NCBI GenBank assembly: GCA_037974665.1 | Contig: CM075764.1 | Location: 87,786,825-87,850,824 of the forward strand | Direction of reading: 5' to 3' | Origin: Ehretia macrophylla | Taxonomy: Eukaryota; Streptophyta; Magnoliopsida; Boraginales; Ehretiaceae | DNA length: 64,000 nt | Shown here: positions 47,764-60,300 of the stretch, in pieces | How positions within the stretch are numbered: position 1 is the stretch's first letter | Layout of the letters: each line of letters starts with the position of its first letter | The notes under the pieces: model-generated | What the model was told of the DNA's origin: nothing | The model's input: only the letters and a program-made list of their open reading frames with translations | Database searches by the model: none | Position numbers and translations under genes: made by a program

Positions 47764-50001
47764 ATGGGTCTTCATCAGCAGGTGATGGGGACCGGACATT
47801 CTTCACCAATGCCATGGATAGGCATGTATATTGCAGCAGCCTCTTTAGTCTGTACACTTGCAATGGCTGCAGATACCTTTCATTCATTTCGGAGAAAAAA
47901 GTTCTGGATTCCATGTAAGTTTTTCACTCTTAATGCCACCTCTCTTGCATTATTAGCCGTTACTACAAAGTTGTCAGTCGACCTTAGTACTACTTCAATA
48001 GTGGGACTTTGGGATGAGTTGGCAAAACTTAGCAGCATCATACTGATGACTACTTTTATGGGACATTTCATGATATCTTTGGGTTCTATGGATGGAAAAT
48101 CACTCCTGATGAATGTTACTGCTGCTGCTATTCTTGTTATCACGATTATAGTAGATGTATCTATTCAGCTAAAAACTGAAATACTTGGGGAGTATTTTGG
48201 GCTGCCTGAAGAAATTTTAGCTACTGTTTTCATGTTTGTTTTGTTATTAACATCATGTTTTTCGGCTTTAAGCGTTCCTGCCACCAAGAAATATCTAAAG
48301 ATAAAATATCATCAATATTACAAAACAGTTTTGGGCGAAGAAGTTGTGGGAAGAAGGAAACTAACAATTAAGGAATTAGAACTTGCGCTTAAAAAGTTTT
48401 GGGTGATGGCAGAAACTAGTAGCCCGCAATTTGTCATGGCTCGTTCTGTCATCTGCACTACTTCAAGTGCAATCTGTCTACTGAATGCTCTTATTTTAGT
48501 GAAAGCATGGATTCAAATGCAAATGCATATGCATTATAGTTATGAGGAACCATATGATTCAGATTATGGAGAACCAATAATGTGGATTGTAGTCATTCAG
48601 TCTATTGGAGTAGTTGTGGGTTCCATTTCCCCCATGATGAGATTATTCATTGTTGTATATTTCAATTGCTCAAGGAAAGGGGTTCAAAACTATAAAAAAC
48701 AATTTAGAATTGAACCTTATTGGATTGAGAAGTTGGTAGAATGGAAACGAAGACCATTACCTCTACGAATTGGTGGCCGCAAATGCAGAAAACTTCTTCA
48801 AAGTATGAAAAACCTAGTCTTGGATTTCTTCATAATGGCTCAGATGGTGATCGTCATAGTTAGCAAATTAGTTCTTCTCATCCTTGTTTCTTTGGTAACT
48901 CCAATCTTTTCATGCTTCTACCACATTAAGAGGTTGAAGATGGAATATATCTCTCAATCTGGAGCCTCAAATGAACATATAGAACAAGAATCAGGACCTA
49001 ATATGGAACTGGATCTTGAACGTTATGTTCTACTCCTAGAAGGTGAAGTGGAATTGCCCAAGAAAACCCTGAACAATATTTGCTATGAGGTGGATCAATT
49101 AAGTCAAATAGGTAGGAAGAGGAAACCAGAAAATCTTATTAAGCTTCTTGGAAAATCAATCAATTTCAGTGGGGTGAAAGATTTTGATTGTAATCAATTC
49201 CCAAGTTTGCATTTGGATGAATTTCCTAATGGTTGGACTCTTCCTGTGGTCACCCTAACAAGCATCGCCATTGCACTTCCTAATATTGACACTCGTATGA
49301 TCGATCAGTTGATATCTAGTGTGGTTGAAGGCCTCAGATATGCAAATCTAGTAGAGAAAAGCCTTGATGAAAAAGGAAATTTTATTAATATCAGAAATGT
49401 GGCAAATATAGTGTGGGAGAGAGTTGAACTCTATCATGAATGGCTAGATGAGAATCTCATGCAAATGTCTTGCAAAGGAAAAACCTCCAGGGAGATTCTT
49501 CAGAAGTTTTCTGACATAGCAGAAGAGAGTGTCAAGAAGTTCAATGGAGAAAGGAAAGAGAGCCTGATGGAGAATCATGTTGACAGGTTAATCAATTTTT
49601 TTGCTGCTGATTCAATGTATAGAATTAGCCAAACATTATTGTTGGCTTCTGAAGGGGGCCATAAGCAGTCAGATGAAGAACTTTTCAAGCAATTATCCAT
49701 TATGATCGCAGATATATTGTCTGCATGCCTCACTAATTTACCACATATTGTTTGTCAAAAATTCTACAACAATGTCATTGAAGGGAGGGAGGAAAGTATC
49801 CGTCATGCAGCTCAACTGTTGGGTGAAATTGAAGATATTCTGAAAGTTCTTGAAAATCATGAAATTCCAGGCATTAATCCTGATGATGCAATGTATATTG
49901 ATAAGTGGCGCGCAATTTTGGCTTCCTTGCCTACATCCCATAGTACAACAGTATCTGCCCTATCTAGTGAAGAGCATGTAGTGATTGACATAATGGCCTG
50001 A
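47764..50001 (+). CDS. Plant-specific multipass membrane protein, 745 aa, unknown function
   Basis: A single uninterrupted exon. The N-terminal half has about eight hydrophobic segments: near 17-36, 53-70, 88-107, 115-133, 149-170, 226-247, 270-290 and 358-385. Basic loops lie between (RRKKFW, KKYLKIKYH, KRRPLPLRIGGRKCRK). The C-terminal half (about 400-745) is soluble and helical, Lys/Glu-rich, with no motif I can name. It resembles uncharacterised large membrane proteins found only in plants (starts like MPWIGMYIAAASLVCTLAMA). No frameshift or stop is present. No signal for a specific compartment is seen. Confidence 0.85.
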   Translation: MGLHQQVMGTGHSSPMPWIGMYIAAASLVCTLAMAADTFHSFRRKKFWIPCKFFTLNATSLALLAVTTKLSVDLSTTSIVGLWDELAKLSSIILMTTFMGHFMISLGSMDGKSLLMNVTAAAILVITIIVDVSIQLKTEILGEYFGLPEEILATVFMFVLLLTSCFSALSVPATKKYLKIKYHQYYKTVLGEEVVGRRKLTIKELELALKKFWVMAETSSPQFVMARSVICTTSSAICLLNALILVKAWIQMQMHMHYSYEEPYDSDYGEPIMWIVVIQSIGVVVGSISPMMRLFIVVYFNCSRKGVQNYKKQFRIEPYWIEKLVEWKRRPLPLRIGGRKCRKLLQSMKNLVLDFFIMAQMVIVIVSKLVLLILVSLVTPIFSCFYHIKRLKMEYISQSGASNEHIEQESGPNMELDLERYVLLLEGEVELPKKTLNNICYEVDQLSQIGRKRKPENLIKLLGKSINFSGVKDFDCNQFPSLHLDEFPNGWTLPVVTLTSIAIALPNIDTRMIDQLISSVVEGLRYANLVEKSLDEKGNFINIRNVANIVWERVELYHEWLDENLMQMSCKGKTSREILQKFSDIAEESVKKFNGERKESLMENHVDRLINFFAADSMYRISQTLLLASEGGHKQSDEELFKQLSIMIADILSACLTNLPHIVCQKFYNNVIEGREESIRHAAQLLGEIEDILKVLENHEIPGINPDDAMYIDKWRAILASLPTSHSTTVSALSSEEHVVIDIMA

Positions 50002-52840
50002 TTGAGATCGTTTATGTACCATCTTTATTTTCTAGTTCTCTAATATAGCCTACATTTGAAATCTCAGTGCATCCTTATCTCCAAGTTTTTAGTGAAATAT
50101 GTACTACAACTAATAAAATAAGAATTTTGGAGTTGTATATGCTAAATTCACATGAAAATTGAATAGGATTTGTATTGATGGATTATAAGCATGAAATGAT
50201 CAGATAGATAAGAAGGTGCTCAAACAATTATCTGCCCTCATTGCTACTGTTCTGTTGATGAGTTGAGTAATTATTACTTATCCGAATTCAATAGAGATAG
50301 AGGAAAAATATAATAATAATAATAATTTTGAATAGGAAAAAGAGTGCATCTGGAGAGTCCCAAATGAATTGGCTTATTCGAAAACAGCCTTGTTCTTTGA
50401 AAGATCTATCTTGTGTCTGATACTGCATGATTCCATTCTACAATAACTTCGAATCATTCTCTTGAATGCAAGCTGTGAGTGAGTAAGAGAAGAGACCACC
50501 AACCAAATAAATGTTTGATTCTCTTGCCGACTATAGCCGAGTTTCTTCTTTCGAATTAAGCTATGTGGTCTCAAAATAATAATACAACAACACACAAAAA
50601 TTATTGGTTCAGTTATGTCCATGGGCAGATTTAACCCCAAGACCAAAGTTGTTAAAGAGTTAGTTGGAGCTGCATTTTTTGAAAATATGTGTATTTTAAA
50701 TATATTTTTAGGTTAAAAATCAGTTTAGCCCTCAATAATAAAAATTATCCATATATGAGTATTAAATTATATATTTTTAGTCTCCACTCAGAAAAAATAT
50801 TGGATCTACCCCTGATTATGCCTATATTCACGGAGTAACAAAATAAATTCACTAATGTAATAGCGAAAGATGTTACAATATTTCTGTAATGGAAGAAAAA
50901 GACTTTCCAATACCTATGCTAACTCTCTCTTAAGCTACAATATAATGAGATTGCGATATTGCAAAGTTACCCTCTTTTTACGGTCTCACGTTGACACTTG
51001 CCCAATGGGGTGTGGCTTGTGACTTCTAACTACAAGTTAGAAAATCCTACTTCTATGAAAGTAATGCTAACCTTATCAGGTTTAAAATTCTTATCTTCTA
51101 CTCTAATTAAACTTTTACTTGTCCTTTTAAATTAACCTATAAAAATACAAGTCACTTTTGAACAACTACTACATTGCATGCAGTAGCTCCCGCTTTAAGC
51201 TTCCTACTATGGTGTAATCGAAAAGTTTTCAACAGCGTGCATATTCATATGTACCTCTTGTTTTGAAGTATGAGGTGTCTATAGTTAATCTGAAAACATT
51301 TTTCTATAGCAAATAAGCCTATTCTTCCAGATTTTGACCCTATCCTTCCAGATTTTGACCTAGTTATGTGGATATTGTTGAATCTAAAAATCATAATTTA
51401 GGTTGCAGTAAACCTTGATATGGAAGAACTCTAGGTCACAGTCTGTTCTAAAATGACAATCATAATGCAGATGTAACAATCCAGAAGTGTCCATAATGAC
51501 GAGATCAATTATTTGACCCTTCGGCTGCCTTTGAATGATAATTAATAATACCTCTAAGATTTTGAAGAATTGAGATTAAATTGACGTGCTTGTTGTATCT
51601 ATATGTACGGTCCGTGTAAAAGCTCATTCATTCGCCTTTGTTTATCTCTTATTTTCAAGCGTTATTGGTCGATAGCCACTTGGATTAGAAAGTGGTCCAC
51701 ATCTATAAAAAAAAATATGCCGGCAATGACCCAAGAAAGACAAACACAATCACCCATTGACAAAGTCTTACAAATTTAGGATGACAGTGGGTAATCGTTG
51801 TAACTGAAATTAGTGAGTATTTGTTCGATAAAAATTTAATAACAAAAATTGATGGGTAAATTGATAGGTTTTGATTTTTATAAGTAGTAAGCGAAAGGTA
51901 ATCCGATAGGTTTTGACTTTAGATGTTAAAAAAAATTAAAACTCGAAATCCGATTATTAATTTATTATATAATGTATAATGTGTGTGTATATATATATAT
52001 ATATAATATAATATTTATAGTTGATAAAAATATAAAAATAATTTTTATACTAATATCTGAAATTATATCAATAGAGAATTCAAAGTGGGTTATTTTTAAA
52101 AAAAATTAAGGCCCATACAATGTTTCAAAAAGAAACAACAAAAAATGTTATTGGGCTTAGCCCAAGTGCCCAACTAAAAAAATACTATTTTAATTAATAT
52201 TTATGGATTTTAATTTATTGTATTTTTAATTTTTGTACATTTAAATTAATATTTTTTTTTCATATTTTTGGACTTTTTTCTAGTTAATTTTTTTTTTTAA
52301 ATTAGCCATTTTGTTTTCGGTTATTCGCAATTTTTTTTATACTTGCCGATTTTTATTTTGGATAATAATTTTTAAAACCATCGGTTTTCGGTTTAGTTTT
52401 GGGTTTCGGTTATGCTAAACAGTTTCGATTTCAGTTTTTCCAAATGAATGTTGTTTTATCATATGTATTTAAGATTGAAATAGTACAAAATTGAAAATTT
52501 TCACATAACCGAATAGCATTTTTATTTTTTTAGTAGGGGTGTTAATTTTTTAAATTTAATCTAATGGTTGGTTGTATGTTTGGATTTTGTCAATCAAATA
52601 AATTCGAAATTATAAATATTAATTTTTTTAAGGGTGCTAATTTATTTACTTACATTTTGCATGATGCCTTTTTTTGGAGGGATGTTCTTTTGCTTATACA
52701 TGACAAGGTAGTTGTTACTTTATAATGTTGATAGATATATAATTTAATAAATTAGGATTTTAAGCAAACTCCAACATAAAAAAAAAAAAAATTCATGTTA
52801 AACCTCAATCAAATTGAGACCAAAACTGCATGGTCTAGAA
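50002..52840. other. AT-rich spacer downstream of the 745-aa gene
   Basis: CTAATAAAATAAG at about 50109 could be the polyadenylation signal. An open frame at 50374-50646 (minus) has no known domain. A small direct repeat TCTTCCAGATTTTGACC-like pair is at 51324-51361 and a TA microsatellite at about 51986-52006. Confidence 0.4.
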
Positions 52841-52871
52841 TGATGATATTATAACCCAAAAAAAAAAAAAA

Positions 52872-53235
52872 GAATGAACATAGTATCCTATAAAATATCA
52901 GGCCAATTGCATCATTTGATTTATGACAATATGGTCTCTCGAATGATTCTCACAATTATAAATTAATATCTATAAGGAAAAAAATATTGCTCATTTTTTT
53001 CTATTTTTTTGTTGGAATATATTGGTTTCAAAACGTAGGAAGATGCCAAAAAAAACTTTGACCAAAAAAAGAGAAAAGAATGAACATAATATCCTAAGAA
53101 ACACTAAGCTAATTGCATCATTTGATGGATGACGATATATTATCTCCTAAATGATTATGATAATTAAAAGTTAATATCTATATAGGAAATAATTATTACT
53201 AATTTTTTTTTCTATTTCGTGGAAAGTTTATTGGC
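52872..53235 (+). repeat. Tandem duplication, period about 206 bp
   Basis: GAATGAACATAGTATCCTA (52872) and GAATGAACATAATATCCTA (53078) start two copies that share AATTGCATCATTTGAT, GATGACGATAT-like and TTAATATCTATA segments. Confidence 0.7.
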
Positions 53236-54239
53236 TTCCTGAAAAGTTTATTTCAAAAACATACTCCAGAAAAATCGACAGAAACAATATATAATATTAT
53301 ACTGAAAAATATCAAAATAAAGTATAAAAATAAGTATAATATCAAAATAAAGTACAAAAATAACTTTGTAGTAGATCATAGATATCACATAATATATAAA
53401 CCATCAAACAACAAAAATCGAACAAAATCAATGAATGACTCTTGAATACAAATCTTTATCTTCCTTAATCATCTTTCTCGTTTTAGTAAGATACATCTCA
53501 AATCTAATTTTATCATTCTCTCTATCTATTGCTTATCCCAAACCCTTTTCGAGGATGTGACGCAGAAACTTGAACTCTTCGAGGACCTTTTCAAAGCACT
53601 GGGATATTATACCAATTTTCTGCAGCATAAAAATAAATTAACAGTGATGAATAAAAATAATAAGCAAACAAAATTAGTATTAGTAATAATTATGAAATCG
53701 ATTCGACTGTTGTTATATCAACAATCATCTTGTCAGCAATGTTTGCAGAACTTGATTCAATTGCAATAATATCAAATATTTGAAAAAAAAATAAAAAACA
53801 AACTGAACAAATAAGTTAATTATAAATTAAATAATAATAACTTGGAGTTATTGAATAAAAAGACACTAAGTTTTATTTTATAATCAACTATCACCTATTT
53901 TACAAATGTAGAAGAACACAATTGCACATCATATATATACACATTAGGGTGATGTGATTTATATAGAAAAATAAGTTTAAATGAAGATAGAATCTATTTC
54001 TAAGATACATAGGATACAAACTAAAGATACAATTTGATTTAATAAATTTGCAAGTTAGTTTTGAATATGGATTAGGTTTTATTATTTGAATATGGATTAG
54101 GTTTTATTAGATATAGTTTTGAATTTGAATTAGGTTCTATCAAATATATTCAAGATAGTAAAAATAAATTTTTTTTTTTTGCATCACTTATTCAAGGATA
54201 ATATTATTTTTAGAAAGAGTGGTTATTTGCTTACACATG

Positions 54240-55165
54240 ACATGAAGATTATTAATTGAGGGATGCTTATTTGCTTACAAGTGACATAATAGTTGTTCCC
54301 TTGTAATATTAATAGATAGATATAATTTAATAAATCTAAGATTTAAATAATTGAGAGAGGTTTAGAGAAACTCCAACTTAATAAATTTTTTTATGTTAAT
54401 TAAAAATTAATATCTATATAGAAAAAAACAATATTGTTAATTTTCTTTTCAAAATTTTTGTATAAATATATTGGTTTCAATGTTTCAAAAACATTTTGAC
54501 AAAAAAAAGGTGCCAAAAATTAAGTCAATAATTTATCTAAGTTTTGTAAAAATATATCAAAGATTAAGTCATAATTCAGCAATTTTATTTTTCCAAAATT
54601 CATATAGAAGTATATTGGTTTTTATATGGATGTCAAAAAAATTCAACCAAAAAAAAGTGCCAAAAATTGAATCCATAATTTAGCTAAGTTTTGTAGAAAT
54701 ATGTCAAAAATTAAGTCATAATTTAACAAATTTGGTATTCCAAAATTCATATAGGAGTATATTGGTTTCTATATGGATGACTATGCCAAAAGTTTTGTTC
54801 ATAATTCAGCTAATTAATTTTGTAGAAATGTGTTGAAAATTAAATTACTAATTCACCTAACTTTTTATAATTTATTAGATAAATATAAAAGTTTGAATAT
54901 GAATTAAACAAAAAAGATGGTTGAGAAATAAAAAATGATTGCTTTCAACTAACTTTTTATAATTTTAGTAGATAAATATAAAAGTTTCAATATGTAACAA
55001 ACAAATAACATAGTTGAAAAATAAAATTATTGTTTTTATTTGACAAATTTTAGTTGAAAAAAAGAAGAAGAAAATTACACATGGCATGATGGTGAATCTA
55101 TTGGAGGGATGCTCTTTTGTTGACACGTGACAAGATGGTTGTTCTCTTAGAATATTAATAGATTG
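54240..55165 (+). repeat. Dispersed repeat copies and a ~145-bp tandem array
   Basis: The GGATGCT(C/T)(A/T)TTTGCT(T)ACA(C/A)GTGACA motif occurs at about 54235, 54281 and 55106. Between them a three-unit array (starts near 54452, 54591 and 54738) repeats CCAAAATTCATATAGRAGTA and TTAAGTCATAATTYA words. Open frames inside are non-coding. Confidence 0.7.
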
Positions 55166-55769
55166 ATGATTAACTTGATTTCGAAAATGTAGCAATAGAA
55201 AAGGAAAAAAATCATGACCTAATTAAATCACAAAATATATAACGAAACACCTATATAATCTTTCAATGATTCTATATTTTAAAATTCGGAGTCTAAACTA
55301 AAGAAGATCATAGTAAGCAAGTGATGCAAACATCAAAACAAGAAAAGAAAAAAAAACGGAAAAGAAAAGGAAAAGAGCACATCCATCATCTTCAAAATAA
55401 AAGTACACCCCAGCACATAAAATTTTACATTCTAATTAAATCTTCTATATATCCAAAATTTCGAAAAATTTAACTTTATGTTTCAGATCTGCTCAAAGAA
55501 CATAACTGGGGTAAAAATTAAGGGAAAAAGTCATGACCTAAATCCCAAATGCAAATAAGAACAAACCAAAAAAATCACAACCGTATAGGAAAATTGAAAC
55601 AGATGCATTTATCTTTTAGTCAACCTTGATTCGCTGATATATCCATGGATATAGATCTAACAGACGCAGATCAAGCAAACTGATATCAATTCCATATATG
55701 TGCATGTAAGTGAAGAAAACCTTCAACACACATGTAGAGTAGGGCTGTGCCCTTTCCACCATCTCTTTC

Positions 55770-55770
<1 letters not shown>

Positions 55771-55812
<42 letters not shown>
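55771..55812. repeat. (CT)n microsatellite
   Basis: An almost pure CT run interrupted once by G. Confidence 0.9.
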
Positions 55813-55869
55813 GGGATGAAGGACAACGTGTAGAACGTTTGAACATTTGGATAGTTTCCACTTGGCGGG

Positions 55870-56630
55870 TACTAATATTGTGTTACAATATTAGCTCTCA
55901 TATATAGGAATTAGGATTAGTTTCGTAAAAATGTAGATGTATTTTGGTATATGTAGTATGTTGTTTGTACATATCAAGAGTTTAATTTGTATTTATAGAG
56001 TTCAAATGCTATAGGATATAATCTGTATCTAACATTATCTTCATATAAAGAAAAAAAAATTACTTTTCTGAAATGTTATAGTCTTTATCTACATTTGAGA
56101 CAATATATATCAAGGAAGCTACTATTTGATCATTTATGAATCTTTTTAGTGCTTTGGAGTTTGGTCAGTAGAAAAAAAAAAAAATCACTTTTCTGAAATG
56201 TTATAAATGGGAAAACATCATCAACTGGGCTGCCCACGCTTGCAACGACAAAGCTCTTCAGTCTTATCTTTTCAAACTTTTTTTTCACCTAAGAACAACT
56301 TTTTTATAAGTTCCAGATTGACATTAGAAATATGTTGCATATAGCACAAAAGTTTAATGATAACTCATTGAACAAAGCTATAAATATATCCTGGCAAATC
56401 AATATATATGTGCGTCCTTTGTTAGATGGGATGACCTTTCTTTCTTTTCTTTAAATTTGTAACTACGTCATTTGTAAATTTTTTGCAATGAATGGAGCAC
56501 TTGCTAACTTAACAAAAAATTATGTTTTCTCCATTTTTACATAAGTAACATCTCATGTTCTAAAATGATCTAGAAATTCTAAATATTATCAAGCAAAGAA
56601 AAATTTTGATTCTTACAATCCTAGTTCAAG
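55870..56630. other. AT-rich spacer
   Basis: No gene or clear repeat boundary. TTACTTTTCTGAAATGTTATA occurs twice (near 56060 and 56188). Confidence 0.35.
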
Positions 56631-56639
56631 CTTAGAACC

Positions 56640-56890
56640 TTACATATTATCAAGGACAAAATTGAAACTTTTAGAAAAATAATAGGGACAAAATTGAAAC
56701 TTTTGAAAAATAATAGCGATAAAATTGAAACTTTTTGGAAAATAATAGGAAAAAAATTGAGAAATTTTAGACAATAGGGACCAAATTGAAACTCTTGAGG
56801 AAACATTAGGGACGAAATTGAAAAATTTTATATAATAGAGACCAAATTGAATTTTTTTTGAAATAATAGGAATTAAATGCATATATATAT
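56640..56890. repeat. Single arm of the 'AATAATAGGGA' foldback family
   Basis: Seven or so units of the type ATAGGGACAAAATTGAAACTTTT, as in the right arm of the 31226-31750 element. No inverted partner lies next to it. Predicted Phe/Ile-rich open frames on the minus strand here are artefacts. Confidence 0.7.
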
Positions 56891-56896
56891 TTTCCA

Positions 56897-57262
56897 GGTT
56901 ACATATTACACAGTCAACGATATTATATTTACGATAAAGAATGAAATATTCATTTACACATCACGCAGATGAGGACATTACTAGTACCAGTAACCACCAA
57001 ATGCTATCCAAGAAATCTCAATTTCTTGGGGCACAACATTTGTTAATTGTTATATCAAAATTATAAACTGATGCAATATACAAATGCTACTTCTTTAACT
57101 GTTTCTTTTTCTTTCTTTTTTTGTTAATAGTACAATTGAGGTCAAACTCATGGTTCGAATTTAGAACATTTGCATACAACTGCTAAACTACTTAACCATT
57201 ATATTAACTCTTGAGTGTAGCTACTGCTTAACTTGGAAGCCTTCTTTCTTAATAGGCTCTTT
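56897..57262 (-). repeat. Inverted duplication, copy 2, distal block
   Basis: The reverse complement matches 37765-38097 (CTGCGTGATGTGTAAATGAA; GGTGGTTACTGG; ATTGCATCAGTTTATAAT). It is separated from the other block of copy 2 by the nested LTRs. Confidence 0.85.
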
Positions 57263-57385
57263 TTTTTCTTTTTTCTTTTTACAGGTTCAAAGTAGACCCA
57301 AATCGTAGTTCGAATTCATAATATTTAACTCTTCATAAAACATGGCAGCAGTTGCCTAGAGAAGAAGGCCTATATATAGAGTGAG

Positions 57386-60300
57386 TGTAATGACTAACAA
57401 GTCAACTCAAGAGTCAGCATAAATAAAATAAAATGAAATAATAAAATAAATTAATATAAAAGGGGCAATGAAGGAAAATAATACAAGCAGTTGGGGGCTA
57501 AAAAATGAATTGAGGGTAGAACATGGGAAAGTAACTGTAAATGAAGATATAAACTGTCAAAAGGAAGAAAAAAAAAGAGAAGGAGAAAACAACAACGACC
57601 TCGGGGAGAAAAAGGTTAAGAAAAACAATCTTGAAGGAATCTCGGTATGTACATGCGTGTAAATTTTAACTCATAATCTATACTAGTTATGCGATTAATA
57701 TTTGTAGTAGGATTGACTTGAAAAAAAAGATGGTTAACAACATACCTAGTGTGAGACCCCGAGATCTAGAGCATGTGCATATCATACATTGCATACCTTT
57801 TGTACATTTAATTGTGCATTTACTTATTTTCTTTAAATAGTTACTATTCATAACAAAATTGACTGATTTTACATTTTTCTCATAATGCTTATCACTTAGG
57901 AGGAATGGGGAAAATATAGTTTCGTGCATTGAATGCCCGGAGGGTGTGTTAAGAAAAACAGTTTTTGTATCGTAGGAAATAGTAGAAACAATGAAAAGTA
58001 TAGAATTGAACTAGTTAATTTTTTTTAGTTGATTTTAGGCTCAGTATTGACCAAGATTTAGAAGCCTTTGACTTAATATAACTACACACACACACAATAC
58101 ATCCCATATATACTTATACATACACATTATACTTAGAAAAAAAAAGAAACAAAAGCTAATAAACGCGCCCCCCCTCCCCCCCGCCCCCACCCAAAAACCC
58201 GATGGAAGCATAGAAGGAAAAGGAGAGAAAATATTCTCTTGCAACCTCAAATCTTGCCTTCTCCAAGCTCTCTCATGTGTTCCCAAGCCTATTCAAGCCA
58301 TCTTTAAACACATCAAGACCTTAGGTGAGAGAGTTTATACAATCAAAAGCATGAATAGTTAGGGTTTATAATTGAAATTGTTGAATTGTTGTGAAATGAG
58401 TTATCTATACTTATATATGCTTAAAATGCTTCTTATTATACTTGTAGAACTTGTTTATGATATTGGATAGCTTTGTTAATGGATAGATTGCCTAATCTTT
58501 AAATTAAAGTTAGGGTTCTATGATGGAATTACGGATTTTGAGAAATCTTTCACCCTAGTTCGATTGAATGCTACTTAGGCTCGATTTAAGGCTAAATAAA
58601 CCTAGAGTAGAGCTTTGAATGGGTTGGAGATGCTTGAATATATTGTAAGATCTTTTAGTTAAAGTTAAATTTATGGGCACTATTCATTCAAGACCAACGA
58701 AACGTGACCCAATACTCGTTTTGACACTTGATATAGACTCTAGGGTTGTAAAAATGACCGCTCGATAAAATTTATTGAATTCCAAGACTGTCGAAAACTA
58801 AAGTCTTAATTACATTTAAAATGGAAATCAATTAATGGAAGGTACCAAGGTGAGTTCTGGGGTGCTAATAGGTCTTAAATAAGTAGGATAGAGCTTAACG
58901 TGCCTTTATGGCACTTAATTGATTTATGGGTAAGGTACTTGTAGTTCAAGCGGACTAAGGAGTACTCGGGACTTTTGTACTAAACATAGTTAAAAATGGA
59001 GTTTCATAGCTTCATTTGGAGCCTTAAAGTGTCTCTAGAAATTGAGCATAGTTAGTTCGAAGATTGTGTAATGTATGCTTTGGGTGAACTTAAAGTTGCA
59101 TAGGTAACAAAAGGGGAAAAGTGCTAAAGTTAAGACTAATGTTGGTAATTGACTTATAGTTGGTTATTTGAGAATTTAAACGCATTTGGAGAGCTTGTGT
59201 GGTCAATAAGGGATGGTAGTGTTAGTTGATTAATGAATAACATGGCCTAGTTGAATTAAGGTTCTATGTATATTGATAGCTTTGGATCTAGTTGTGTGCA
59301 TTTTTGGTTTATATGTTGATTGTATAGATTGATCCTTGCATGTTAAGTGGGGTGTCTAGTAAGATTATAGAGTAACCTTGTGCTTATATAACTTGTCTAA
59401 TGGCTAGAAATGTAAAAAGGTTATTTTAATAGTAATTAAATTAGTTATTGGTAATTATCTTGCAAATGACTAGCTATATGCTTAATTGTATTTGTATAGA
59501 ATGTGTATCTAGTTGAAGGAGCTTCATGAGTTCATTAGTTAGGTGTTTTGTGTCTTTGCATAGAATGTTACCTTGTTAAGAATTAAGAAAATATGCTTAT
59601 TTCTTGTCTATACTGTTAGTTTTGGTGCAAAGGGAGAAAGATTAAAGGAGATTTGGCTTACTAAAGGTGAGGGAGCTACATCTTAGTTGCATTCTCTATT
59701 GTATATTGATTATATAGGTAATTCTTATATTATTAATGTTGGATGTCTAGTTGTTCTTGCAAGGCTTATTGGGTTATAGTTAATGCAATAAGCTTAATGA
59801 TTGCTACTTGTATGTTGTAATCTATGTGTGAGGGCAACCTACTTTGTTGTCCCTCAATTCTGTTCTTTGATTATATTGTCATCATTATCTTGAGTACATT
59901 GTATAGTGGCTGCGCAACCATTTAGGGTGGTAGTGTCGGGGAAGTCGGGCGGCATCGGGCTTGTCGGTATACCTCGGCTATCACCCACTGGAGTGTTTGG
60001 GAATATACTGGAGTGATTGGGGTTTCTGGAGTGAATGGGGTTTTATGCCGGTAACAGTGTTCATGGATCGTGGCTTGTGGTTCGTGGATCGAGGTTCGAA
60101 GCTCGTGATCAAGATAGTATATTTGGAATATTTGGGGTTATCAAGATTATATCCTTTTAATGTGTAACATCGCCTTGTTATTGGTATCTTTTGTGCATTG
60201 TTATGTGTTTAATGCTTAATTGTTGCATCGCACGAAAGTCTTTTCGAAAACCTCTGGTTAACTGTATCCCTTTCCTCACTGGGTAACTTTAGTTACTCAT

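Noticed and set aside
50374-50646. 90-codon minus-strand frame as a gene
   Set aside because: No family resemblance, no splice partners and no promoter signal seen.
56621-56882. Phe/Ile/Tyr-rich repeat proteins on the minus strand
   Set aside because: Translations of the AATAATAGGGA repeat arm; no start context or family.
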